From the NCBI GenBank assembly GCA_964451785.1, contig CAYVJG010000008.1, positions 29,138 to 93,137 on the forward strand: a stretch of DNA of 64,000 nucleotides, given 5' to 3'. The notes under the pieces were generated by a model. It was not told the DNA's origin. It saw only the letters and a program-made list of their open reading frames with translations, and ran no database searches. This document shows, in pieces, positions 34,491 through 44,165 of this stretch (position 1 is the stretch's first letter; every line of letters starts with the position of its first letter). This stretch comes from JAJYSO01 sp964451785 (GTDB lineage Bacteria; Bacteroidota; Bacteroidia; Flavobacteriales; Flavobacteriaceae). The position numbers and the translations under genes were made by a program.

Positions 34491-34841
34491 TTACCAATTA
34501 ATAATTTTAAACACAAGCACGACTAATGTGGCAACAATAACACCCAAAAGCACTCCACGAACACGGTAAAACTGGCGTTTTTTCAAAAATACAAAAAATG
34601 CTAAAAAATCTAATAATGCCCCTAGACCTACAATACTTGTAAAGAATCCGCGATCTATACTAATCTGTAGAAACTCTATAATCCCTACACTTGATACGGT
34701 AGAAATATAAAAATACATTCCGGCCAAATTACAGGCTATAGTTACGGCAAAGCCTATTAATACTTCTTTGACGATTTCGCCTCGTGATGGCGGGCGTTGA
34801 TTGTCAAACGACTGTTTTTCTGGTAAATTTTCACGACTCAT
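34491..34841 (-). CDS. Small membrane protein between surE and lpxB
   Basis: 116 residues. A polar N-terminus (SRENLPEKQSFDNQRPPSRG) is followed by three membrane helices (about 26-48, 63-87, 93-113). No family name recognised. Its first 11 bp overlap the end of surE and lpxB starts 53 bp after its stop, so translational coupling is likely. Position inside a lipid A gene unit suggests an envelope role, but nothing in the sequence proves it. Confidence 0.75.
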   Translation of the reverse strand: MSRENLPEKQSFDNQRPPSRGEIVKEVLIGFAVTIACNLAGMYFYISTVSSVGIIEFLQISIDRGFFTSIVGLGALLDFLAFFVFLKKRQFYRVRGVLLGVIVATLVVLVFKIINW

Positions 34842-35622
34842 GTATCTCCCATGATTTTATGTTAGCAATTGCAGTATGTGCTGTCAAGTCAAACTGTACA
34901 GGCACCACAGACACATACCCGTGCTCTAATGCCCACTCATCTGTATCTTTACCGCTTCCATTTTCTTCATTCACAAACTCGCCTACTGGCCAATAATAGG
35001 CTCGACCACGTGGATTGGTTTGCTTGACAAACTGCTCTTCCCAATGTGCTTTGCTTTGACGGCAAATCTTGATGCCCTTTATTTCTGCTTCTGGCAATTT
35101 CGGCAAATTAACATTGAGCACAACACCTTTGGGCAAGCCGTGTTCTAAAATATTGCGCACAATTGTTTTAATATATTTTGATATAGGTTCAAAATCCGCT
35201 TCCCATGAATAGTCAAGCAATGAAAATCCAACGGCGGGGATACCTGTGGTTCCGGCTTCTACTGCCGCACTCATCGTACCCGAGTAAATAACATTAATAG
35301 CTGAATTTGATCCGTGATTAATGCCACTTACACAAATATCAGGTTGACGTTTTAGTACTTCTTGACAGGCAATTTTTACACAGTCAGCCGGCGTTCCTGA
35401 GCAACTAAATTCTTTATGGGTTTCGTTAGTGCGCAATTTTACTGGATCGCAATACAAATGCCCCTCAACAGTTATAGCATGCCCCATTCCACTTTGTGGA
35501 CTATCAGGAGCTACTACCACTACTTCGCCAATCTCTTTCATCAATTTAATCAAATGACGGATTCCCGGAGCTGTTATACCATCGTCATTGGTCACTAAAA
35601 TAAGCGGTTTTTCTTTTGCCAT
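34831..35622 (-). CDS. surE: 5'/3'-nucleotidase SurE
   Basis: 263 residues from the ATG at 35622 (MAKEKPLILVTNDDGITAPG). Metal-binding Asp-Asp in VTNDDG, Ser in APDSPQSGMGHAIT, and the Asn in SGINHGSNSAINVIYSGT are intact. A longer frame from 35673 is rejected because an exact TATTTTTG promoter box lies at 35641-35648, inside that extension. SurE dephosphorylates nucleoside monophosphates. First gene of the surE / membrane protein / lpxB / DUF456 unit. Confidence 0.94.
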   Translation of the reverse strand: MAKEKPLILVTNDDGITAPGIRHLIKLMKEIGEVVVVAPDSPQSGMGHAITVEGHLYCDPVKLRTNETHKEFSCSGTPADCVKIACQEVLKRQPDICVSGINHGSNSAINVIYSGTMSAAVEAGTTGIPAVGFSLLDYSWEADFEPISKYIKTIVRNILEHGLPKGVVLNVNLPKLPEAEIKGIKICRQSKAHWEEQFVKQTNPRGRAYYWPVGEFVNEENGSGKDTDEWALEHGYVSVVPVQFDLTAHTAIANIKSWEIHES

Positions 35623-35640
35623 AAGTTTATCTTTATACCA

Positions 35641-35648
35641 CAAAAATA
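35641..35648 (-). promoter_or_regulatory. Putative -7 element of the surE-lpxB operon
   Basis: TATTTTTG on the minus strand, 18 bp before the surE ATG. It decides the start codon: translation from 35673 would begin upstream of the promoter. Confidence 0.5.
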
Positions 35649-35985
35649 CAGGTTTATCCCAGATTGCCTGCATTTTTAAATTAATTTAAGTTCTTTTTTT
35701 TATAGAGATTTAATACTTTAATTCTGCTACTAACTGAGAGAGGATAGTTTAAAGCAATGGTTGTGAAAATTTATACCAAAAACAATGACAACTACTATTC
35801 AACTAAAGGATAAATCTCTACTAATGGTTCTATGCATAGTTTTAACTCATACCTTTGAACAAATTTCAATAAGCCCATAAGCAAACAAAATTCGACACTT
35901 GGCTTAAGGGATATTCTTTCTTTAAATTTTAACCTAAGCTATTATTATAAATTCTGCTAGCTCAACAATACGCTAGTGACGGCGC
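35649..35985. other. Intergenic stretch without recognisable gene
   Basis: AT-rich, with stops in all frames apart from a 31-codon frame that I do not support. A weak inverted repeat (CTAGC/GCTAG near 35957-35975) close to the methyltransferase stop could act as its terminator. Otherwise I see nothing. Confidence 0.5.
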
Positions 35986-36720
35986 CTATCTCAGTTTTAT
36001 ACCTTTAATTCCAGTTGCACACCCATAAAAATATTCTACATATTCAACTTTAAACTCAGGGCGATTAAAAATCTGAAATAGTTGTTTTGAGTTGCCAAAT
36101 GCCTCTGCATAAACGCCTAACATTTTATAGGGTTCAGGACTACTTAAAAATAATTTTCCTAAAATTGGAATTATTTTTTTTAAATAGAACATGTAAAATG
36201 GCCTCAAAAAACTATGCCTTGGAACAGAAATATCAATCAATGAAAATGTTCCATTTGGTTTTAAAATGCGGTAAACTTCATTTGCTAATTCCTCAAGTTG
36301 TTGATTATTAAATGTTTTTAATCCAAAACCAGAAATTACAACGTCTACACTTTCGTTTGCTATAGAGTTTTCAAAAACATTCTCCCTCAGTATTTCAATT
36401 TGAGATTCTTTAAAATTTAATCTATTTTGTTCAGCACGATTAAGCATTTCGGTCGAAAAATCAAGTCCTATTAGCTTTGAATTTTTGTTTGAATGTTCTA
36501 GAATATATTTCCAGCACTCTCCCATCCCGGTCATTAAGTCAACTACAGTTTTCCCTTTTTCAATAGTGATTTCTTCAACACATTGCCGCCTCCACCTCTC
36601 ACTAAATCCAAATGAAGTTATGTAGTTCATTTTCGAATATGAACTGCTCATTTTATCAAATAGTTTTTCAACAAATTTCGGTTCGTAAATTTCTTTCATT
36701 GGTAACATTAGTTTAATCAT
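35986..36720 (-). CDS. UbiE/MenG-like SAM-dependent methyltransferase
   Basis: 244 residues from the ATG at 36720; the frame opens at a TTG at 36756, and in-frame ATGs at 36708 and 36699 are also possible. FDKMSSSYSKMNYITSFGFS and RWRRQCVEEI resemble UbiE/MenG. Motif I is VVDLMTGMGECW, followed by LIGLDFSTEML and the late EVYRILKPNGTFSLIDI. The C-terminal part ends GCATGIKGIKLR. UbiE-like enzymes methylate demethylmenaquinone, but the GMGE variant and the accessory setting leave a different substrate possible, so I give no symbol. Confidence 0.72.
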   Translation of the reverse strand: MIKLMLPMKEIYEPKFVEKLFDKMSSSYSKMNYITSFGFSERWRRQCVEEITIEKGKTVVDLMTGMGECWKYILEHSNKNSKLIGLDFSTEMLNRAEQNRLNFKESQIEILRENVFENSIANESVDVVISGFGLKTFNNQQLEELANEVYRILKPNGTFSLIDISVPRHSFLRPFYMFYLKKIIPILGKLFLSSPEPYKMLGVYAEAFGNSKQLFQIFNRPEFKVEYVEYFYGCATGIKGIKLR

Positions 36721-37020
36721 AGTCAATGACAAACTATAAACATAGTGAAAAATCAAAGTATTCCGCTTTAAATTTGTAACATTCGCCTGTATTAAGCTTA
36801 TACAGTGAGTTTTTTAGTACTCGACTAAAATTAATAATCTCCTTCGGATTTGACGCCAGTGCCACCGGGGATAGTAATTACAGGTGTATTCAGCGCTTTA
36901 TGACTAGAGGAAAAATACTTCTCCAATTTTTTAATCATACGCGATTTATGCGCTAAACAACTGCTTTCTTCCTCCTCCCTCCCTTAATCTTTCTATATTT
37001 AGCTTTTCAAACGTCAGATT

Positions 37021-40000
37021 ATGCTTGTCAAAAATGCGCATCAAAATAATTTAAAACACCTCAACTTAAAACTTCCTGAAAACCAACTCATTGTCGTTAC
37101 CGGCTTATCAGGATCAGGAAAATCATCCTTGGCCATGGAGGTCATTGCTAATGAAGGAGTGCGTTATTTTATGGAGAGCTTACCAGCTTACAATCAACAA
37201 AACGGACAGGTCATTCCGACAGCCGACGTTGATAATATTCAGCATTTGCCGCCGGTGATTAAGGTAGAGCAATCTAAACGGTTTCAATCTATTCACTCCA
37301 CTTTTGGAACGCTATCTGAATTGACAGATGTGTTTCGCATTCTATTTGCGCGTTATGCAGGGAAACAACAAATGAGCAAATCGCTGTTTTCCTTTAATCA
37401 GCCTAAAGGTGCTTGTAAAACCTGTCGCGGCATCGGTGAAGCAGAGTATATCGATACACAAAAACTGATAACCAACGGCAGCAAAACCCTTCGCGAAGGC
37501 GCCTTAGCCACCACACTTCCCAATGGTTACACGGTATATTCACAGGTGACTATTGAAGAACTCGACAAAGTCTGCCAAGCGCATGGATTTAGTGTGGATA
37601 GGCCTTGGAAAGATCTGACAAAAGAACAACAAAACGTCATTTGGCACGGCAGCGATAAATTGAAAGTTTTTTATGGCAAGCACAGTTTAGCATCGCGTTT
37701 GCGCTGGGAAGGCATTAAAGCTAAACCTCGCGAAAAGGGCTATTACAAAGGTATTTTGACAATTATGGAAGATATTTTACGGCGCGATCGCAACCCAAAT
37801 ATCATCAAGTTTGCCAGTTCAAAGTTATGTCCAAGTTGCCACGGTGCTCGTATCAAATCTGAAATGCTAGCATACCACTGGCGAGGGCGTAATTTTCAGG
37901 AATGGATGGAATTACCGCTAACTGAATTATACTCCATCTTACAGCACATAAAATTAACTGGTGGTGAAGCCTTATTAACACATAAAATCTATCTCAAACT
38001 GAAGGATTTAATCCATCTTGGAATGGGTGACTATCGTTTGAGTACGCCAAGTGTTGAGCTGTCTTCAGGTGATGCACAGCGCATCAAGCTCATCAATCGC
38101 GTCAACAGCAAATTGCAAGGCATTTTGTATATTTTTGATGAGCCATCCATTGGCTTATCTGCAACTTATCAGCAGTATTTATTGCACATTTTACGGCGCC
38201 TTATCAATCGTGGCAACAGCGTGATGGTAGTTGAACACGATTTAGATTTTATCCGCTCAGCCGACTGGATTGTAGAGCTCGGTCCAAAAGCCGGAACCGA
38301 AGGTGGCGAAATTCTGTTTAATGGCTCAATCCATGATTTTCTAGCAGATAAAGATTTAGTTAGTCCAACACTAACGGCTTTAGCTAGCGAAAAACAAGAC
38401 TATCAACAGCAATCCATTCACTTAAATCCTGCTGATTTCATCCCTCAAAAACAACAATTAACGGTAATTGCACAAAAGACAAAACAGCTTAGAGCACAAA
38501 TCGAAGCCTATTGTCAACAAGAACACCTAACATGTTTAACCGTTAATGATCAACCTATAGGCAAAACACCGCGTAGTAATCCGGCAACTTACACCGGATT
38601 AGCCGATAAAATCCGCAATCTGTTTGCTAAAACAGAATCTGCAAAGGCCTTAAAACTCAGCAAAAGTGCCTTTTCATTTAACAGCAAGGTGGGCCGTTGT
38701 GTCACTTGTGAAGGTGCCGGCATCAAAGTGCTTTCCATGAGCGCCCTGGGTACTGTGAATCAGGTTTGCCCTACTTGCAGTGGTAAACGTTTTAAAGAAT
38801 ACGTGTTACAAGCCCAATGGCACCACAAATCTATTGCTGAAGTTTACCAACTCAGTGTCAATGAAGCTATACATTTTTTTAAAGAAGAAAAATCTATTGT
38901 AAACATTCTCAACTTAATGCAGCACTTAGGTTTGGGCTACCTCAAATTAGGACAGCCCAGCAACACCCTTTCCGGTGGCGAAGCTCAACGTATCAAACTC
39001 ACCAAACATTTTGCAAAAAAGTCAAAACAAACGCTATTACTCTTAAATGAACCCAGCATAGGATTGCATCAAGAAAATGTCAAACAATTATTAGTAGCCC
39101 TCCACCAACTCAAAACACAAACCGCTGGTATTATTTGTTTTGAAAATCATCCTGTATTTGCTGCAAAATCGGATATCTTTGTAGATAATACGACTAAAAA
39201 TCAGCCTCCTAAACCAGTTTTGGAACCCCCTCAACAACAAAACAATATTCATATTCGCGGCGCGCGTACACATCAACTCAAAAACCTCTCACTCAAGATT
39301 CCTAAACATCAACTCACCGTGGTAACCGGCATTTCAGGTTCGGGAAAATCTTCACTGGTTATCGACACGTTACACGGTTTTGGGTTACAAGAAATGACCA
39401 AGCAATTTTCTAATTATCAACAGTCGCGCGTCGGAGTCAATTTCCAATTAGAAGTCGATGACGTTGAGGGCCTCACGCCTACTATTTGCGTGACACGCCG
39501 ACAGAAAAACTACAGCAAACGCACTGATATTGCCAAGCAAATTGGACTCGATAAAATTTTGCGGTTTGCCTTTTCGCGTAAAGCGCAGTTTGAAGGCGAT
39601 GAGCTTTCTGCCAGTCATTTTTCTAATCGACACGTATTGGGACAATGTTCGGTTTGTGAAGGAGTCGGCGAAGAATTATTGCCCGATATTCAAAAAATAG
39701 TACTCGATTCTGACAAAAGTATTGTTGATGGTCTTTTTGCGCATAATAAAGCGCTAGATTATTACGGAGATCCCCAAGGGAAGCATATGGCCATTTGGCA
39801 AGAAGTTGGCAAAACATACGATTTTGATTTAAATGTCCCTTTTAAGGTGTTAACTACCGAACAACGCCAACTACTGTTTTATGGCACCGGCGATAAAATT
39901 TGGAAAACCACTTGGGTTTATCAAACTAAAGACCGCCAAGGCAACCAAGATATACAGATGAAATGGGAAGGTATTTCGCATTATTTGCAAGATGAATATT

Positions 40001-41505
40001 ACCGAACCCGGAAAAATAAAAACATCAAAAAATTGACGGCGCTCTTCTCATACAAAGCTTGTCAACATTGCCAAGGTAGTGGCTTAAAACCCGAACGATT
40101 AACTGTAAAAATAGCACAACAATCCATTGCTGATTTAAAGCGAATGAATTTTGGTGAATTAAACAATTGGCTGCAACAGCTGTCTCTTCAAAGTGACATA
40201 GATGGAAAATTAGCGAATCGCATTGATAAGGCAATAGCAAAAACCATACAAAAAGCGCAGCAGTTACATATTGATCACCTGCAGCTCCATCGCAAATCGG
40301 TGAGCTTATCGGGGGGTGAAACACAACGTGTGGAACTCATCAAGCAACTCAACAGTCCGCTGACCGGGGTTACGTACCTCTTAGATGAACCTTCTGCCGG
40401 CTTATCAACACAAAACATCACCGATTTAATTCAGATTTTACGCGAATTGATAGCCAAAGGCAACACGGTAATTGTCATTGAGCATAACAAAGACCTCATC
40501 TTAGCGGCAGATAAACTCTTACAAATTGGACCTGCTGCTGGCGCTAAAGGCGGCTACCTCACTTTTCAAGGTTCACCTGAAGAATTTTTGAAAACCGATG
40601 CTTGTCACCCTTTTTTAAAAAGCCCTCAACACAGAGTGAAATTGCAATCCGGAAATCGTCATATCTACATCAAAAACATAGCTAAATACACTTTAAACAA
40701 AACGGAATTACAAATTCCGGTGGGTGGTATTACAGCCATTAGCGGTCCTTCGGGAATTGGAAAAACGACACTGGTAAAATCAGTTCTATTGCCCAGTGTT
40801 ACTGCACATCAACCGGTAAATTGCACACATATTGATTTTCCCAAATCCTATTTGGCAGCTTATTATTTTGAACCTCAACAGTTGCGCAGCCATCGCAAGA
40901 CATTACTGGTAGATTACCTGAATTTATTACCAGCAATCACAAAGTTGTTTGCTAAAGAATCTGGTTTAAAAGCGAGCTATTTTTCCTATAAAAACAAAAA
41001 AAGTCAATGTGCGGATTGCAAAGGACTCGGCTATATAGAAACGGCTTTAGATATTGTGGCTAATGCTGTAGAAGAGTGCGAAACCTGCAAAGGTCAGCGT
41101 TATCAAGCTACTGTCCTCACTCATCAAATCAAAAGTAAAAACATAGCAGAAATCCTCGATTTACCACTTCATGAATTAGCCGAATGGCTGGATAGGCTTT
41201 CGGTTAAAATCAAAACATTAATAAACGATTTAAAAGAAATCGGCTTAGGCCATCTTCGCCTCAATCAACCAGTACAATCTTTATCCTCTGGAGAAAAACA
41301 GCGTCTGTTGTTGCGCAATTGGTTACAAAATTCAACTACCGACGCCCTTTACATCTTAGATGAACCTAGCATAGGCTTGCATTATGCCGATATTGATTTG
41401 TTATACACCATGCTCAAAAAATTAAGTGCCCAAAATGATGTTATTGTCATCGATCACAATCCGTATTTGCTAGAAAAGATAAAAATTGGAGTTAGGCTAG
41501 AGTAA
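37021..41505 (+). CDS. Double-length UvrA-like ABC ATPase (four ABC modules)
   Basis: 1494 residues, two UvrA-like units in tandem. Module 1: Walker A GLSGSGKSS (28-36), CxxC at 132/135 and 270/273, signature SSGDAQR (348-354), Walker B FDEPS (372-376). Module 2: no Walker A where expected (about 480-490), CxxC at 560/563 and 583/586, signature SGGEAQR (651-657), Walker B altered to LNEPS (N676). Module 3: GISGSGKSS (770-778), C876/C879 and C1014/C1017, SGGETQR, LDEPS. Module 4: GPSGIGKTT (1242-1250), C1330/C1333 and C1353/C1356, SSGEKQR, LDEPS. After FARYAG (109-114) it goes almost straight to the zinc motif, so the UvrB-binding domain appears absent. Probably DNA binding but not classical excision repair. 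Known as a UvrA paralogue in Bacteroidota; function unproven. Confidence 0.88.
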   Translation: MLVKNAHQNNLKHLNLKLPENQLIVVTGLSGSGKSSLAMEVIANEGVRYFMESLPAYNQQNGQVIPTADVDNIQHLPPVIKVEQSKRFQSIHSTFGTLSELTDVFRILFARYAGKQQMSKSLFSFNQPKGACKTCRGIGEAEYIDTQKLITNGSKTLREGALATTLPNGYTVYSQVTIEELDKVCQAHGFSVDRPWKDLTKEQQNVIWHGSDKLKVFYGKHSLASRLRWEGIKAKPREKGYYKGILTIMEDILRRDRNPNIIKFASSKLCPSCHGARIKSEMLAYHWRGRNFQEWMELPLTELYSILQHIKLTGGEALLTHKIYLKLKDLIHLGMGDYRLSTPSVELSSGDAQRIKLINRVNSKLQGILYIFDEPSIGLSATYQQYLLHILRRLINRGNSVMVVEHDLDFIRSADWIVELGPKAGTEGGEILFNGSIHDFLADKDLVSPTLTALASEKQDYQQQSIHLNPADFIPQKQQLTVIAQKTKQLRAQIEAYCQQEHLTCLTVNDQPIGKTPRSNPATYTGLADKIRNLFAKTESAKALKLSKSAFSFNSKVGRCVTCEGAGIKVLSMSALGTVNQVCPTCSGKRFKEYVLQAQWHHKSIAEVYQLSVNEAIHFFKEEKSIVNILNLMQHLGLGYLKLGQPSNTLSGGEAQRIKLTKHFAKKSKQTLLLLNEPSIGLHQENVKQLLVALHQLKTQTAGIICFENHPVFAAKSDIFVDNTTKNQPPKPVLEPPQQQNNIHIRGARTHQLKNLSLKIPKHQLTVVTGISGSGKSSLVIDTLHGFGLQEMTKQFSNYQQSRVGVNFQLEVDDVEGLTPTICVTRRQKNYSKRTDIAKQIGLDKILRFAFSRKAQFEGDELSASHFSNRHVLGQCSVCEGVGEELLPDIQKIVLDSDKSIVDGLFAHNKALDYYGDPQGKHMAIWQEVGKTYDFDLNVPFKVLTTEQRQLLFYGTGDKIWKTTWVYQTKDRQGNQDIQMKWEGISHYLQDEYYRTRKNKNIKKLTALFSYKACQHCQGSGLKPERLTVKIAQQSIADLKRMNFGELNNWLQQLSLQSDIDGKLANRIDKAIAKTIQKAQQLHIDHLQLHRKSVSLSGGETQRVELIKQLNSPLTGVTYLLDEPSAGLSTQNITDLIQILRELIAKGNTVIVIEHNKDLILAADKLLQIGPAAGAKGGYLTFQGSPEEFLKTDACHPFLKSPQHRVKLQSGNRHIYIKNIAKYTLNKTELQIPVGGITAISGPSGIGKTTLVKSVLLPSVTAHQPVNCTHIDFPKSYLAAYYFEPQQLRSHRKTLLVDYLNLLPAITKLFAKESGLKASYFSYKNKKSQCADCKGLGYIETALDIVANAVEECETCKGQRYQATVLTHQIKSKNIAEILDLPLHELAEWLDRLSVKIKTLINDLKEIGLGHLRLNQPVQSLSSGEKQRLLLRNWLQNSTTDALYILDEPSIGLHYADIDLLYTMLKKLSAQNDVIVIDHNPYLLEKIKIGVRLE

Positions 41506-41621
41506 AAATTTATTCGCTCATTTAGCGAGCTTAAAAAACAAAATCCCCCACACAACTCTCTCTCATTTCTACTGAAAACAAAGATTTTTTCAGTTTAATT
41601 ATAATTAATCTAAATAAACAT

Positions 41622-41629
41622 TATATTTG
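41622..41629 (+). promoter_or_regulatory. Putative -7 element of the esterase-propeller operon
   Basis: TATATTTG, an exact TAnnTTTG match, 51 bp before the esterase ATG. No strong -33 partner. Confidence 0.45.
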
Positions 41630-41680
41630 CCTCCAGTTGAAAAACTGCTCTTAGCTAAAAGAAAAATGTCAAATTAGTAG

Positions 41681-42874
41681 ATGAAAATAAAAGCCTCAAT
41701 ACTTCTTTTTCTATGTTGTGTTAGCAATCTTATGGCACAATACCAATTGACCATTTCTGTAACGGATGTCCCCTCATCCCACTGTCATGAGCCGATTTAT
41801 GTAACAGGAAATTTTAATGCTTGGCAAGTGGATGATTCTGACATGCAACTCACTAGACAACCTGATGGCACTTATGCCATTACCATCAACTACACGCACA
41901 TTCCGAGTGATCGTATCGAATTTAAATTTACACGTGGTTCTTGGGCAACACTCGAGAGCAATGCCGCAGGACGATTAATGGGACCACACCTAGCCGAGCT
42001 CAACAAAAATACTACCGTTTACTGCTCTATAAAAGGGTGGCGCGATGATTATCCCGCTTCAACTGCATCCAAAAATGTGCATTTGCTCAGTGAAGCCTTT
42101 TATATGCCACAATTAAATCGCTCTAGGAAAATTTGGATTTATTTACCCAAAGATTACGCCAGTTCCACCAAATCCTATCCTGTAATTTATATGCATGACG
42201 GACAAGGTTTGTTTGATGAAGCTACTTCTAAAGGGCGATTAGGGCCTATTGAATGGGGGGTTGATGAAAGCATTGACCAATCTGATTTTCCGGCTATTGT
42301 TGTCGGTATTAACCACCACGATAGTTACGCGGTTCGTCGCGAAGAGTTCTTTTATCGTCCAAGTCAAGAATTTCCAGAGCCTCAGGGGTCAGCTTATATT
42401 GCATTTATTGTTGAAACACTTAAGCCATACATTGACACCCATTACCGCACCATAGCTGACAAAGCCCACACCGGAATTGCCGGTAGCTCTCTAGGTGGAT
42501 TATTATCGCTTTATGCCGGTTTAAATTATCCGCAAACTTTTGGATACATCGGGGTTTTCTCCCCTTCCATTTGGCGTGATTCAGATAATATTAATCGCGA
42601 AATTAAAACGGTAAATCAATCTACTGAAATTAGCCAGCAGCATTACTATTTTTATGCTGGAGGCAATGAAAATCGCGAAAAAAAAGACGGTTCTTTTGTG
42701 CAAATGACCAAAGATGTCCAACGCATCATTAAACTTCTAGATGATGAACTTTCCGTAAAAAGTACGTATAGCACCAATCCTCACGGTCGCCATGGGCAAC
42801 TGTATTGGGGCAAGGCTTTTCCCGATTTTTACGCCTGGTTTGTCAAAAACCAATGCAATAAAGTTAAACCATAA
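41681..42874 (+). CDS. Exported esterase (Fes/IroE-like) with N-terminal carbohydrate-binding-like domain
   Basis: 397 residues. Signal peptide (cleavage after LMAQ, residue 20), an Ig-like starch-binding/CBM48-type domain (about 21-118; IYVTGNFNAWQVDD, RIEFKFTRGSW), then a PF00756-type alpha/beta hydrolase (about 130-397). The nucleophile is Ser270 in GIAGSSLGGLLSLY, the oxyanion region is VIYMHDGQGLFD, and a terminal His occurs in GRHGQLYW. This family includes enterochelin esterases and acetyl-xylan/feruloyl esterases. With a YncE-like propeller 28 bp downstream and a siderophore-interacting protein beyond, iron release from a siderophore is a reasonable inference. Confidence 0.82.
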   Translation: MKIKASILLFLCCVSNLMAQYQLTISVTDVPSSHCHEPIYVTGNFNAWQVDDSDMQLTRQPDGTYAITINYTHIPSDRIEFKFTRGSWATLESNAAGRLMGPHLAELNKNTTVYCSIKGWRDDYPASTASKNVHLLSEAFYMPQLNRSRKIWIYLPKDYASSTKSYPVIYMHDGQGLFDEATSKGRLGPIEWGVDESIDQSDFPAIVVGINHHDSYAVRREEFFYRPSQEFPEPQGSAYIAFIVETLKPYIDTHYRTIADKAHTGIAGSSLGGLLSLYAGLNYPQTFGYIGVFSPSIWRDSDNINREIKTVNQSTEISQQHYYFYAGGNENREKKDGSFVQMTKDVQRIIKLLDDELSVKSTYSTNPHGRHGQLYWGKAFPDFYAWFVKNQCNKVKP

Positions 42875-42902
42875 TCTCTATATTAATTTTAAATAATCCC
42901 TT

Positions 42903-43940
42903 ATGAACACTACTAAGAGTCTATTCTTATCTTGCTTTGCCGCTGCTTTTTGCGCCGGTATTTCTACACAAGCGCAATCCTTAAAAAAGGTTCAGAAATT
43001 AGTTGATAAAGCCAATGTTTATCAACCTGTTTACAACGCCAAGGACAATTCAGTATATGTGTCGGCAGCACGCGATTTTGACACAAAAGGCACCGTTTAT
43101 AAATTAGATGCCAAGACACTCAAAGTTATTGACAGCATTGCACTTCCCGGAAGTGCTCCACTCGGATTAGGTATCAATACAGCCACCCAAGCACTTTACA
43201 CCACAGGCCGAAGAAATTTGGTCACGGCCATCGACTTAAAAACTGGTAGGAAAACGCATATCAGTTCGCCTGTTCCTAAAAGTGGTGCGCGTGAGGTGAT
43301 TGTCGATGAAGGACGTAACCTTATTTACATCACCAGCGTATCTGGTGGCGGTGGTATTTGGGTAATTGACGGCGAAACAAATCGCTTTAAAAGCTTTATT
43401 TACAACTTAGGAAGAGCGCTCACAGGTGCTGATTTAGATGAAAAAAACAACATTTTGTACGCTACAGCTATGGGTGATGACAAAATTGTTGTTGTAGATG
43501 CTGTTACAGGTTTAGTACAAAAAGAATTTGATGCACATGGCGATCGTCCGACTAACGTGTATTACGACAATACAAAAAATCGTCTTTTTGTAGCTAATCA
43601 AACTAGCGCTAACATCACTGTGCTCAACGCTGAAAATGGGGAACTCATCAAAGCTATCCCCACTGGCGAAGGCGCTTTAGGTGTAGACTATAACCCCGAG
43701 AAAGATGTCATTTATGTTGCCAATAGACACGGTAGAACTGTCACCCTCATCGATGGTACATCACTTGAGAAAATCAAGACAGTATCTATGGACGGCTTGC
43801 CAAACACCTTTGCTATTAACCCTAAAAATGGTAACGTTTATGTCACTTTAAAAGATGCACCTAAACGCCGTCGCGGTGACAAATCATACGTTTATAAAGA
43901 AGAAAAAAATGCCGATGCTGTTGCTGTATTCAGCTTCTAA
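42903..43940 (+). CDS. Exported YncE-like beta-propeller protein
   Basis: 345 residues. A signal peptide (cleavage after TQAQ, about residue 24) is followed by seven blade-like repeats of the YVTN type: NSVYVSAA, NLIYITSV, NILYATAM, NRLFVANQ, DVIYVANRHG and GNVYVTLKD. The periplasmic propeller probably binds a ligand or protein. E. coli YncE is an iron-regulated periplasmic propeller, which fits the neighbours. It is co-transcribed with the esterase (28-bp gap) and closed by a strong terminator. Confidence 0.85.
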   Translation: MNTTKSLFLSCFAAAFCAGISTQAQSLKKVQKLVDKANVYQPVYNAKDNSVYVSAARDFDTKGTVYKLDAKTLKVIDSIALPGSAPLGLGINTATQALYTTGRRNLVTAIDLKTGRKTHISSPVPKSGAREVIVDEGRNLIYITSVSGGGGIWVIDGETNRFKSFIYNLGRALTGADLDEKNNILYATAMGDDKIVVVDAVTGLVQKEFDAHGDRPTNVYYDNTKNRLFVANQTSANITVLNAENGELIKAIPTGEGALGVDYNPEKDVIYVANRHGRTVTLIDGTSLEKIKTVSMDGLPNTFAINPKNGNVYVTLKDAPKRRRGDKSYVYKEEKNADAVAVFSF

Positions 43941-43980
43941 ATAATTGTATAAGCCTAAATAACAATCGCTTTTCTTTGCA

Positions 43981-44011
43981 AAAATTCCGCTGTAATAAGC
44001 GGAATTTTTGT
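43981..44011 (+). terminator. Terminator of the esterase-propeller operon
   Basis: AAAAATTCCGCT and AGCGGAATTTTT form a perfect 12-bp stem around a 6-base loop (GTAATA), T-run included. Confidence 0.88.
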
Positions 44012-44116
44012 CATAAATAAGAAATATACAGATTAGTAATCTTGACTTCAAGTTTGAATTAGTAAAACCTATTCATAAACCCATTCTAAATGTAATCGAC
44101 TTAAGCATAAAATGAA

Positions 44117-44124
44117 TAATTTTG
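44117..44124 (+). promoter_or_regulatory. Putative -7 element of the siderophore-interacting protein gene
   Basis: TAATTTTG, an exact TAnnTTTG match, 41 bp before the ATG at 44166. It lies inside the longer open frame that starts at 44112, which is why I reject that start. Confidence 0.5.
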
Positions 44125-44165
44125 TTTTATACCTACATGAATTAAACTTACAAAACGGAAAAATC

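Noticed and set aside
35792..35880. 31-codon plus-strand frame in the surE-methyltransferase gap
   Set aside because: Short, no hydrophobic or motif pattern, no promoter; most likely chance.
37021..41505. Two separate uvrA genes joined by a sequencing error
   Set aside because: The frame is continuous through all four modules and the linker around residues 720-745 is a normal low-complexity join with no frame disturbance.
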